Source: Acidobacteriota bacterium
GTDB taxonomy: Bacteria; Acidobacteriota; Terriglobia; Bryobacterales; Bryobacteraceae
NCBI GenBank assembly: GCA_025352795.1
Contig: JANXSF010000127.1
Location: 1-64,000 of the forward strand
Direction: 5' to 3'
Length of the DNA stretch: 64,000 nt
The notes beneath the pieces were generated by a model. That model ran no database searches. It saw nothing but the letters and a program-made list of their open reading frames with translations, and was not told the DNA's origin. Of the stretch, positions 16,225-24,585 are shown piece by piece (the first letter of the stretch is position 1; every line of letters begins with the position of its first letter). The translations under genes were made by a program, and so were the position numbers.

Positions 16225-17993
16225 TGTCTCGCTATCTGATTTTGTTCTTTTCGCCCTTGCTGTTATGTGCCCAGACTGTGGTTGATGACGATCCGGTTTT
16301 GAAGGCGATGGCTGATGAACTAAAGCATTCCAGCGCAATCCGCATTCCAGGCCCTAATCCGTATCCGCCCTATTTCATTGAATATGGTGGGGAACGATCC
16401 AATTCGTTTACGGCATCGGCCACATCCGGCGGCTTGGTGCGGGCGGTGCGAAACCAATCCTTCAATCCACGAGTGATGGTTCGCGTGGGCAGCGCAAAGT
16501 TGGACAATGGAAATTCAGTTTACACAGGCATGGCCGTTGGTGCCAATTACGATTCTGGTCAGTGGGCTTATGAAGGCGGGTACGATTTACTGCGTCAGCA
16601 ATATTGGCTGGCCACGGATCGCGTTTATAAATCGGCTGTGGAATCGTTTAGTCGCAAGGTGGCAGCGCTGAAAGACCTGACCCAAAGCGAACCGCTCAAC
16701 GACTTTGCCGAAGCCAAGCCGGTGGTCAAGATTCTGCCTGAAGCCAACTATAAGCTGGACGAAGAAAAGTGGAAGGCTAAAATTGTTACGCTTTCTCGCC
16801 TGTTCTTGAAGTTCCCGGAAATTTTGCATTCTTCAGTGGATTTCGATGCTATCAGCGATACGGCTTACTACATGAATTCCGAAGGTTCGAAGCAGCGCTT
16901 TCCGGAAGGTGCATTTCATCTTCGTGCCCGGACGCTGGCCCAAGCTGCCGATGGGTCCAACATTTGGGACTATGTTGCCTTTGGCTCTGAACTGGAATCT
17001 GGTCTTCCGTCGGACGCTGAAATTCAACAAGGCATCAACGGCATAGCAGAAAACACCAAGGCATTGCGCGAGGCCAAGGTGGGAGAAGCATATACCGGTC
17101 CGGTATTGTTTGAGCCACGGGCAGCGGCGCAGATGATGGCCCAAATACTGGCTCATGAACTTCGTCCGGTGCGAACGCCAGTGACCCCTCCTGGTAGACC
17201 GGCGACTCTTCCGCAGAGCGATTGGAGCACTCGCATTGGCTCACGAGTTCTGCCAGATTTTTTTGCTGTGAAGGATGTTCCGCACAAAGCTTTTGCTGAT
17301 GGTAAGCCCTACCTGGGCAACTTTGATGTGGATTTGGAAGGCGTAGTTCCTGAACCGCTGACACTCATTGAAAAAGGTGTTTTGAAGACAATGCTGCACA
17401 CTCGTCAGCCGGTTAGAGGGCACGAAGGGTCCAACGGTCGGGCACGATTCCCTGGCGAATTCGGGGCCAAAACTCCCTTCATGAGCAATGTGGAAATTAC
17501 TGCGGGTGATTCCAAACCGATGGCTGCATTGAAAGCCAGTTTAATCGACTTAGTGAAGCAGCGCGGTAAAGCGTATGGGATTCTGGTTCGCAAGCTGGAT
17601 TATCCATCGGCGGCACCGGGTGAGGAACGCCAGCGACTGATGAGTTCGGCACGATCTTCAGGTTCCAACTTTATCTTCAGCCTGCCCTTGCAGATTTACA
17701 AAGTGTACCCGGATGGTCGTGAAGAATTAATTCGCGGCGTGAAGTTCCGAAACATCACCGGGCGATCACTGCGCGATATTACTGCGGCTTCCAATGAGAC
17801 CAGCCTGTTCTCCTATTACGCAACGAGTGCCCCTTTATCGAGCAGCGGCGGTGGCAGTAGCGCTTATGTGAACGGCGTAACTGTGGAATCGCCTGGCGTG
17901 CTGTTTGATGAATTAGAAATTGAACAGCCACAAAGCGACAAGCCGCGACTTCCCCTGGTTCCGCCTCCGGCTTACGAAACAACTTCTAATTAA
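16224..17993 (+). CDS. Exported TldE-like paralogue with degenerate metal site
   Basis: A 589-residue protein with a signal peptide (MSRYLILFFSPLLLCAQ) and the same domain plan as the preceding TldD-like protein (YPPYFIEY, VKILPE, EPLTLIEKGVLKTML, SNGRARFPG). At the place of HEIFGHRVEGHR it has only AHELRPVRTP, so the HExxxH zinc motif is lost. That parallels TldE/PmbA, the inactive partner in the TldD/TldE heterodimer. Overlapping stop/start codons on both sides (TAATG) predict stoichiometric production with the TldD-like protein and the LptFG permease. Confidence 0.83.
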   Translation: MSRYLILFFSPLLLCAQTVVDDDPVLKAMADELKHSSAIRIPGPNPYPPYFIEYGGERSNSFTASATSGGLVRAVRNQSFNPRVMVRVGSAKLDNGNSVYTGMAVGANYDSGQWAYEGGYDLLRQQYWLATDRVYKSAVESFSRKVAALKDLTQSEPLNDFAEAKPVVKILPEANYKLDEEKWKAKIVTLSRLFLKFPEILHSSVDFDAISDTAYYMNSEGSKQRFPEGAFHLRARTLAQAADGSNIWDYVAFGSELESGLPSDAEIQQGINGIAENTKALREAKVGEAYTGPVLFEPRAAAQMMAQILAHELRPVRTPVTPPGRPATLPQSDWSTRIGSRVLPDFFAVKDVPHKAFADGKPYLGNFDVDLEGVVPEPLTLIEKGVLKTMLHTRQPVRGHEGSNGRARFPGEFGAKTPFMSNVEITAGDSKPMAALKASLIDLVKQRGKAYGILVRKLDYPSAAPGEERQRLMSSARSSGSNFIFSLPLQIYKVYPDGREELIRGVKFRNITGRSLRDITAASNETSLFSYYATSAPLSSSGGGSSAYVNGVTVESPGVLFDELEIEQPQSDKPRLPLVPPPAYETTSN

Positions 17994-20311
17994 TGGGACT
18001 GCTTGGACGGTCAATTTTAAGGGAAATTATCTCGGGCTCATTTCTGGGCACGCTGTTGTTCACGTTTGTTCTGTTTTTACGGCAAGTCAATATTCTGTTT
18101 GAGCAACTGGTGCGCGGATCCGCATCGGCCCCAACCGTTGGATATCTGTTACTGCTGATCTTACCCTTCGCACTTACTTTTACACTTCCTTTGGGCGTAT
18201 TGGCGGGAGTGCTGATTGCCCTTAGCCGTATGTCGAGCGATGGTGAAATTACGGCCATGCGCGCTGCCGGAATCCCAAGTCGGCGAGTGCTTACTCCAGT
18301 GATTTTGTTCTCTGTCTTTGGCATGTTACTCACAGCCGCGTGTTCACTCTGGCTGACTCCCTGGTCCATTCGTGAAACGTATCGAGTGTTGAATCAACTG
18401 GCGGCGGCACAGATGACCGCAGAAATTCAAGGCGGTGTGTTTGCGGAGCAGTTTCCCAATAAAACGGTTTATGTGAGCGATGTGATTGCGGGCCCGGTAG
18501 TGCAGTGGCGGAACATTTTTATTGCAGATCTGACTCCGCCAGAACAGCGCAAGAAAAGTACCCAGGAAATGGGCGATGCCCCCATAATCACCACGGCGCG
18601 GGAAGCGATTGCGATTACTGACCCGGGCCAGAATAGAATTCAACTGCATATGAAAGAGCAGCAGACGCACAGTTTGGGTAAAGACTCAAAGCTGTATTAC
18701 AACGTGCGGTCGTCCCCCAGTGATCAGGTGTTGGAAGCGCAGCGACCGGGGGAAACCAAGGCTCAGGCATTTCGCGATATGGACACCATTCCGTTGTGGA
18801 AGCAGATCGCAACATCACGCGAAGGGGCCATTGAATTCCATCGACGTTTCTCACTTCCGCCTGCCTGCCTATTGTTGGCGCTGCTGGGCATCCCACTGGG
18901 CGTTTCTTCCAGAAAAGCAGGCAAGTCCGCAGCATTTGTCATCACCGTGTTTCTCGCGTTCGTCTATTGGATGGCGCAAATCAGTCTGATTCAGTTGGCA
19001 CAACAAGGTAAGCTTTCCGTTCCGCTGGCGGCGTGGTTGCCGAATATAATGTTCGCCACTGGAGCTGTCTTGTTGACGGTAGGTTTGGAAAACCCAGGGG
19101 ATCGCGATTACTTGGGCCGGATCAAGGATTGGTTTCGTTTTCGTTTTGAGGGTATGACTGGTTGGATAAAAGGAACGCAACCCAAAGCCCGACCGCAATT
19201 CGGGTTCGGCCTGCGCATGCTCCCTTCGATTGTGGACACTTACATCCTAAGTGAGTTCTTTTTCTACTTTACTGTTTGGTTAGTAAGCTTCATTGCAATG
19301 ACTCATGTCTATAACTTCTTTGAATTGATGGGTCACATTCTTCGTAACAACATTTCTATGTGGGAAGTGGCCGAGTATCATTTCTTTCTTACTCCTAAGT
19401 TGATTTATGATTCGGCGCCTTACTCGGTTCTTGTAGCTGTTCTAGCTACGTTCGCCATCTTATCGAAACAAAATGAAGTTACTGCGTTCAAAGCTTGTGG
19501 GGTCAGCTTGTACAGATTGTCACTCCCAGTTTTGATGGCCTGCGTAGTGTTGAGTGCCGGTTTATTTGCCTTCGACCATTACATTATTCCCGATGCTAAT
19601 CTGCGCCAGGACGGGCTGCGGAACAAGATTATGGGTAAAGCGACACAGACGTGGTTACGTCCTGATCGTAAGTGGATCTACGGTATGGGATCGCGCATTT
19701 TTTATTACAAACATTTTGATGCGGCTGAAAAAGTAATGGTTGGCGTTCATGTGTATGAGTTGGACAAAGCCACTTTCCAGTTACGTCGACACATTGCAGC
19801 GGATCGGGCTGAATGGCAGGATGGCATCCATAGTTGGATTTTTCAAAACGGTTGGGTGCGTGATTTCAAAGATATTTACGTAGAGGGTTACAACACTTAT
19901 CAGGCCACAACCTTCCCGGAATTAGAAGAGACTCCCGGTTACTTTCTGCAGGAAGAAAAGCAGTATAAGCAGATGAACTTTCTGCAATTGGAAAGTTACA
20001 TTCAGAAGCTGCAACAGATGGGGTTCGATACGGTGAAGCTTCAAGTGCAGTATCACCGCAAGTTTTCCACCCCTCTATTTGCTCTGATCATGGCGGCGCT
20101 GGCGGTACCCTTCGCCTTTCTTACGGGGAGCCGCGGGTCTATGGCGTCCATTGGGGTCAGCTTTATTGTGGCCATTATGTACGGCGTGGTTACTCAGTTA
20201 TTTGAAAAAGTGGGAAATCTTAATCAACTTCCTCCAGCGGTGGCGGCATGGGCTCCGGATGTTGTGTTTGCTCTGTTCGCCGCCTGGTTATTTACTCGCA
20301 TGAGGAGTTAG
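17993..20311 (+). CDS. Fused LptF-LptG lipopolysaccharide export permease
   Basis: A 772-residue inner-membrane protein made of two YjgP/YjgQ-type permease halves (about 1-370 and 410-772). Each half has its own N-terminal helices, periplasmic jellyroll and C-terminal helices. The duplicated signature is visible: DGEITAMRAAGIP in the first and NEVTAFKACGVSLYRL in the second. Separate LptF and LptG normally form the transmembrane part of the LptB2FG extractor that lifts LPS to LptC/A. Here one chain supplies both. It starts at an ATG overlapping the stop of the TldE-like gene. No lptB, lptC or lptA is nearby. Confidence 0.9.
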   Translation: MGLLGRSILREIISGSFLGTLLFTFVLFLRQVNILFEQLVRGSASAPTVGYLLLLILPFALTFTLPLGVLAGVLIALSRMSSDGEITAMRAAGIPSRRVLTPVILFSVFGMLLTAACSLWLTPWSIRETYRVLNQLAAAQMTAEIQGGVFAEQFPNKTVYVSDVIAGPVVQWRNIFIADLTPPEQRKKSTQEMGDAPIITTAREAIAITDPGQNRIQLHMKEQQTHSLGKDSKLYYNVRSSPSDQVLEAQRPGETKAQAFRDMDTIPLWKQIATSREGAIEFHRRFSLPPACLLLALLGIPLGVSSRKAGKSAAFVITVFLAFVYWMAQISLIQLAQQGKLSVPLAAWLPNIMFATGAVLLTVGLENPGDRDYLGRIKDWFRFRFEGMTGWIKGTQPKARPQFGFGLRMLPSIVDTYILSEFFFYFTVWLVSFIAMTHVYNFFELMGHILRNNISMWEVAEYHFFLTPKLIYDSAPYSVLVAVLATFAILSKQNEVTAFKACGVSLYRLSLPVLMACVVLSAGLFAFDHYIIPDANLRQDGLRNKIMGKATQTWLRPDRKWIYGMGSRIFYYKHFDAAEKVMVGVHVYELDKATFQLRRHIAADRAEWQDGIHSWIFQNGWVRDFKDIYVEGYNTYQATTFPELEETPGYFLQEEKQYKQMNFLQLESYIQKLQQMGFDTVKLQVQYHRKFSTPLFALIMAALAVPFAFLTGSRGSMASIGVSFIVAIMYGVVTQLFEKVGNLNQLPPAVAAWAPDVVFALFAAWLFTRMRS

Positions 20312-20468
20312 TTAGGGGTTAGGCAGCCCGAAATCGACTTAATTCCAGGCGACAGCATGACACGATTTTTCAAAGTAATCGCAGATTTAAGGGTTCGGAC
20401 GATTGCTATAGACTGCCTGTGGCGTTTACGATGGAATTTCACGCATTTTTTCTCAGGAGGGTGTCCGT

Positions 20469-21017
20469 ATGTGGAATCGCCGGAAAGAGGATGTGCCGCC
20501 GAATACGAGACCGTCATCGGCGCCGCCATCACCATCAGAATTAGCCAGAGAGGGAATACCTATGAGCACCTTGCCAGCCCGTGGCTTTGATCAACTTGAC
20601 GCCAGCTCCCGCGGTACCGCGGCCATTGGCAAAAGCGTCGTCATAAAAGGAAACATCTTCAGTCGTGAAGACCTTATTGTAGATGGCGAAATTGAAGGGG
20701 CCATTGAAATGTTGGAACACCGCTTGACGGTGGGCCCGAATGGAACGCTGAAGGCCACTGTGAAGGCCAGGGAGATCATTGTAGTTGGCACTATCCACGG
20801 CAATGTGGAAGCCACCGACAAGATTGAAATCCGCAAAGAAGCCAAGCTGGTGGGCGATATCAAGACGCAGCGCATTGTGATTGAAGACGGTGCCTATTTC
20901 AAGGGGTCAATCGACATTATCCGCCCTGAAGTGACCAAGCCAGTGGCCAAGGCGGCAGCGGCAACGGGCGCAGGTCCGACGATCAATGTACCTCAGCCCC
21001 AGACTTTGAAATTGTAA
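20469..21017 (+). CDS. Bactofilin-family cytoskeletal protein
   Basis: A 182-residue polymer-forming cytoskeletal protein. Residues about 50-150 form the bactofilin (DUF583) right-handed beta-helix, with short repeats of the type G.I.g.I.a.ekI.I...A.v.GDI. It is flanked by a flexible proline/serine-rich N-terminus and an alanine-rich C-terminus ending PQPQTLKL. Bactofilins polymerise without nucleotide and organise cell-wall or polar structures. A strong AGGAGG 8 bases before the ATG supports this start over the internal methionine at residue 32. The next gene, a methyltransferase-like protein, begins 27 bases after the stop. Confidence 0.92.
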   Translation: MWNRRKEDVPPNTRPSSAPPSPSELAREGIPMSTLPARGFDQLDASSRGTAAIGKSVVIKGNIFSREDLIVDGEIEGAIEMLEHRLTVGPNGTLKATVKAREIIVVGTIHGNVEATDKIEIRKEAKLVGDIKTQRIVIEDGAYFKGSIDIIRPEVTKPVAKAAAATGAGPTINVPQPQTLKL

Positions 21018-21044
21018 ACGGCACACTTAGGAGATTCCGCAACG

Positions 21045-21752
21045 TTGAGAAGCACTCTACGCAATATTTTTCTGGGCACTGCAACAGAGCCAGCGCCCTT
21101 GGTTGGTGTCAGGGGGGTCTCGCGTTCCAGCTCAGCATCCGGTGCGGCAGTTAAAATGGCCCGTGAAGATCGCTGTATAGATAGCAAGTGCGTGGAACAA
21201 TTTCTGGCGTCGATTCGTGGCCAAGGGTCGCTGAACATTTTGGATCTCACCGGGCTTTGCCAAGCTAACGTCGATGTGATCTCAGGCTTGGGGCATCGCA
21301 TCCATTCCGATGATTTCCTGAGGATGCTGGATGATTGCTTTGGTTCTCCTGGCGATTTTTATGAAAATCAGGCTGACCATGAACGTCTGGATAAATTTGT
21401 TGGGCAGTGCCTGGCTTACGACGATTGGATGTTTGATGGGGCGCTGATTTGGGATTCGCTGGAATATCTTTCACCCGATCTTTTAGAGATGACCGTCAAC
21501 CACTTGTTCGGATTGTTGAAGCCCAGTTCCTACTTGTTGGCAACCTTCCATACAGAAGCGAACAATGGAATGGTTCCAAGCTACACCTATCGCATGGAAG
21601 GGACTCGCAGCTTGCGGCTTAGTCCTAAAGGGGAGCGGCAGGCTGGAAAAATTCTTCAGAACCGCGATATTGAACGCTTGTTCCAACGTTTTAATTCCGT
21701 AAAATTTTTCCTGACCCGCGACAATTTGCGTGAAGTTATCGTCCGCCGATGA
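21045..21752 (+). CDS. SAM-methyltransferase-like protein next to bactofilin
   Basis: A 235-residue protein whose middle looks like a class I SAM methyltransferase: NILDLTGLCQAN at motif I, GALIWDSLEYLSPDLLE near motif IV, and LFGLLKPSSYLLATFH at the post-IV strand. Motif I lacks the usual glycine pattern (DLTGLCQAN instead of D.G.G.G), so it may bind SAM weakly or not at all. TTG start with TAGGAG about 11 bases upstream. It follows the bactofilin gene closely and probably shares its transcript, but a role in cell shape is inference only. Confidence 0.65.
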   Translation: MRSTLRNIFLGTATEPAPLVGVRGVSRSSSASGAAVKMAREDRCIDSKCVEQFLASIRGQGSLNILDLTGLCQANVDVISGLGHRIHSDDFLRMLDDCFGSPGDFYENQADHERLDKFVGQCLAYDDWMFDGALIWDSLEYLSPDLLEMTVNHLFGLLKPSSYLLATFHTEANNGMVPSYTYRMEGTRSLRLSPKGERQAGKILQNRDIERLFQRFNSVKFFLTRDNLREVIVRR

Positions 21753-21809
21753 CTGCGGTTTGAATGTCTGCATCAACTGGTCATACCCACTCTGCCGAGG
21801 TAATTCGTT

Positions 21810-23312
21810 TTGTCTTTAGAACAAGAAATTTTTGAAACCCGTGTTCGCCGAACTAAAGAGCTGGCCGAAGCTGGCCATCTTCCTTATGGCAAGCGCTTTG
21901 ATTTTTCCCATCAGCTTTCGGAAGTGCTGGAAGAGTATTCAGCGAAAACGGCGGAAGAATTAGAGGCCACCAGCATTGCTGTAAAGGTATGCGGGCGCAT
22001 TCAATCATTGCGGGGCAAAGGCAAAGCCGGGTTCTTACACTTGAGCCAGGGTGGTGCCAAGCTGCAGGTCTACATTAAAGTGGATAACCTTTCTGAAAAG
22101 GATTTCAAGCTGTATCAGATGTTGGATATCGGCGATTTTATTGGGGTTGAAGGCAAGTTGTTTCACACTCGCACTGGCGAACTTTCGGTTCAAGCTAAAG
22201 CCCTTGAATTTCTTTCCAAAACTTTGCTGCCCATGCCGGAAAAGTGGAATGGCCTGGAAGATGTGGAAACACGGTATCGCCAACGTTATTTGGATTTGAT
22301 TGCCAATGAAGAAGTGCGCAACGTGTTTGTGATGCGTGCCAAAATTGTTCAATCGTTCCGCCGTCAACTGGATTCGAAGAGCTTTATCGAAGTGGAAACA
22401 CCCATGATGCAATCGCTCTATGGTGGGGCAGCGGCGCGCCCGTTTGTTACGCATCACAACACGCTGGACCTTGATCTTTACTTGCGCATTGCTCCGGAAT
22501 TGTACTTAAAGCGACTTGTGGTGGGTGGGCTGGATCGGGTGTATGAGATCAATCGAAACTTCCGCAATGAAGGGGTTTCCTCGCATCATAATCCTGAGTT
22601 CACCATGCTTGAGTTCTATCAGGCGTACACGGATTATAAGGGCTTGATTGAACTGACGGCGGAGTTGCTGAAGCAGGTGGCCATTGATGCCACGGGGTCG
22701 GAGAAAGTCGAATACGATGGGCAGGTGCTGGATTTCGGTCATATTCGGCAACTGACTATGCGCGAAGCGGTCATTGAATTCTGGAAGGGCGATGCCAAGC
22801 CCACTATGGAAGATGTTCACAATCCGGAATGGTTGAAGCAGCATTCGCACAAAGGTACGGCCGGGGAATGTCTGGCCGATATTTTCGAGCGCGTGGCTGA
22901 AGAGCATCTGTTTCAGCCGACCATTATTTACGAATACCCGGTGGAAGTATCACCGCTTTCAAAGAACAAACTCGACGAACCGTCCATGGTGGAGCGCTTC
23001 GAGATTTACGCTGCTGGTATGGAGATCGGCAATGCATACACGGAGTTGAACGACCCTAATGAGCAGCGTCGGCGCTTTGAAATGCAGGGCGGTATGCGCG
23101 ATCGCGGCGACGATGAAGCGCATCAGATGGATGAAGATTATATTCGTGCGCTGTCGTATGGCATGCCTCCAACCGGTGGGGAAGGGATCGGTATTGATCG
23201 TTTGACCATGCTGTTGACGGGGTCCAAATCGATTCGCGATGTGATTCTGTTTCCATTACTGCGTCCTGAAGGGCACATTGGAATTGCGGATCACTTTCGC
23301 AAGCTGGATTAG
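21810..23312 (+). CDS. lysS: Lysyl-tRNA synthetase, class II
   Basis: A 500-residue cytosolic enzyme charging tRNA-Lys. The N-terminal OB-fold anticodon-binding domain is followed by the class II core. Motif 2 is visible as NRNFRNEGVSSHHNPEFTMLE and motif 3 as PTGGEGIGIDRLTMLLTG. Length is normal. It begins with TTG; GAGG lies about 9 bases upstream, and the first residues (MSLEQEIFETR) align with the family start. The LolC/E-type permease begins 34 bases downstream, the common lysS-lolC arrangement in Acidobacteria. Confidence 0.95.
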   Translation: MSLEQEIFETRVRRTKELAEAGHLPYGKRFDFSHQLSEVLEEYSAKTAEELEATSIAVKVCGRIQSLRGKGKAGFLHLSQGGAKLQVYIKVDNLSEKDFKLYQMLDIGDFIGVEGKLFHTRTGELSVQAKALEFLSKTLLPMPEKWNGLEDVETRYRQRYLDLIANEEVRNVFVMRAKIVQSFRRQLDSKSFIEVETPMMQSLYGGAAARPFVTHHNTLDLDLYLRIAPELYLKRLVVGGLDRVYEINRNFRNEGVSSHHNPEFTMLEFYQAYTDYKGLIELTAELLKQVAIDATGSEKVEYDGQVLDFGHIRQLTMREAVIEFWKGDAKPTMEDVHNPEWLKQHSHKGTAGECLADIFERVAEEHLFQPTIIYEYPVEVSPLSKNKLDEPSMVERFEIYAAGMEIGNAYTELNDPNEQRRRFEMQGGMRDRGDDEAHQMDEDYIRALSYGMPPTGGEGIGIDRLTMLLTGSKSIRDVILFPLLRPEGHIGIADHFRKLD

Positions 23313-23346
23313 ATGGTGAACTGGGATCAGCAAGAGTGGGGCGTCC

Positions 23347-24582
23347 ATGCCGTCCTTTGAATTGTTTGTGGCGCAGCGATATTTGCGTGCGAAACGCAAG
23401 CAGGCGGTCATTTCAATCATTACTGTGATCTCGATCCTCGGCGTAGCGGCTGGTGTTATGGCGCTGATTATTGCTTTGGCTGTGACCACTGGATTTAAAA
23501 ATACTCTGCAGCGAAGCTTGTTAGGAGCTACGGCGCATATCACGCTGCTATCGAAGAACCCGGCTGAAGGAATCGAAAACTGGCGGGAACTTGCTACACG
23601 ATTAAGCAAGCTGCCTCATGTATTGAATGCGAATCCCACGTTGTTTGGCGAAGTACTTTTTGCTGGCCCTTTACGTGGTCAAGGCGGAGTATTGAAGGGA
23701 CTGGACATGCAATCCCCCACAGCCTTTGCCGACCTTTCCAAATACATGAAGCAAGGTTCAATGGATGGACTCGGCAAGGTGGGTGAGCGCTTTCCGTGCA
23801 TCTTGCTCGGCTCCGTTATGGCTGAAAAAACCGGCATGCTGTTGAACAGCGTCATCACCGTGATCAGCCCGCAGGGAGAGATTACGCCGCTGGGTCCAAG
23901 GCCAAGCTCCTATCAGTTTCGAGTGTGTGGCATTTACAAGAGCGACTTCTTTGAACTGGATTCTTTGTGGGCGTTTGCTTCGCTGGAACAGACGCAGCGG
24001 GTGACCTCACTGCCCGGCGTTGTCAGTGCCATTGAATTTCGGGTGGACGATATTTATCAGGCTCCAGAGATTGCTAAGCAAATTGAACAAGCGGCTGGTG
24101 GTAATGTTGCGGCAACGCATTGGCAGGAACAGAATCGCCCCATTTTGAACGCGTTGAAAATGGATCGTGTTGTAACGTTGATCACCATCGGATTGATTGA
24201 GTTAATTGCCGGACTCAATATTCTGATCAGCCTGGTAATGATGGTGATGGAAAAGAATAAGGACATTGCCATTCTGGTTTCCATGGGTGCTCGCGTTTCG
24301 CAAATTCGGAAGATCTTTGTACTGCAGGGGTTGATCATCGGTGCGGTTGGAACTGCTCTGGGGCTCATCGGCGGTTACACGATCAGCTATCTTGCTGGGC
24401 ATTATCATTGGATTCAACTGGACGAAGCGGTCTATTCGCTAAGCTACGTGCCGTTTGAACCACGCTGGACGGACGGTGTTTGGGTGGCTGCGGCGGCGAT
24501 GGTTGTCAGCTATCTGGCTACGATTTATCCTGCTCGCGCTGCCGCTCGTATTCTGCCGCTGGAATCGCTCCGCTACGAATAA
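23347..24582 (+). CDS. LolC/LolE-type lipoprotein-releasing permease
   Basis: A 411-residue MacB/FtsX-fold membrane protein: one N-terminal transmembrane helix after the typical VAQRYLRAKRKQ start, a large periplasmic domain (about 50-270), and three C-terminal helices with IAILVSMGARVSQIRKIFVLQG. LolCDE extracts outer-membrane lipoproteins from the inner membrane and hands them to LolA. The ATPase LolD is not adjacent; the next gene is asnB, three bases after the stop. A single C/E-type subunit may work as a homodimer, as proposed for many non-enteric bacteria. Confidence 0.88.
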   Translation: MPSFELFVAQRYLRAKRKQAVISIITVISILGVAAGVMALIIALAVTTGFKNTLQRSLLGATAHITLLSKNPAEGIENWRELATRLSKLPHVLNANPTLFGEVLFAGPLRGQGGVLKGLDMQSPTAFADLSKYMKQGSMDGLGKVGERFPCILLGSVMAEKTGMLLNSVITVISPQGEITPLGPRPSSYQFRVCGIYKSDFFELDSLWAFASLEQTQRVTSLPGVVSAIEFRVDDIYQAPEIAKQIEQAAGGNVAATHWQEQNRPILNALKMDRVVTLITIGLIELIAGLNILISLVMMVMEKNKDIAILVSMGARVSQIRKIFVLQGLIIGAVGTALGLIGGYTISYLAGHYHWIQLDEAVYSLSYVPFEPRWTDGVWVAAAAMVVSYLATIYPARAAARILPLESLRYE

Positions 24583-24585
24583 CCT

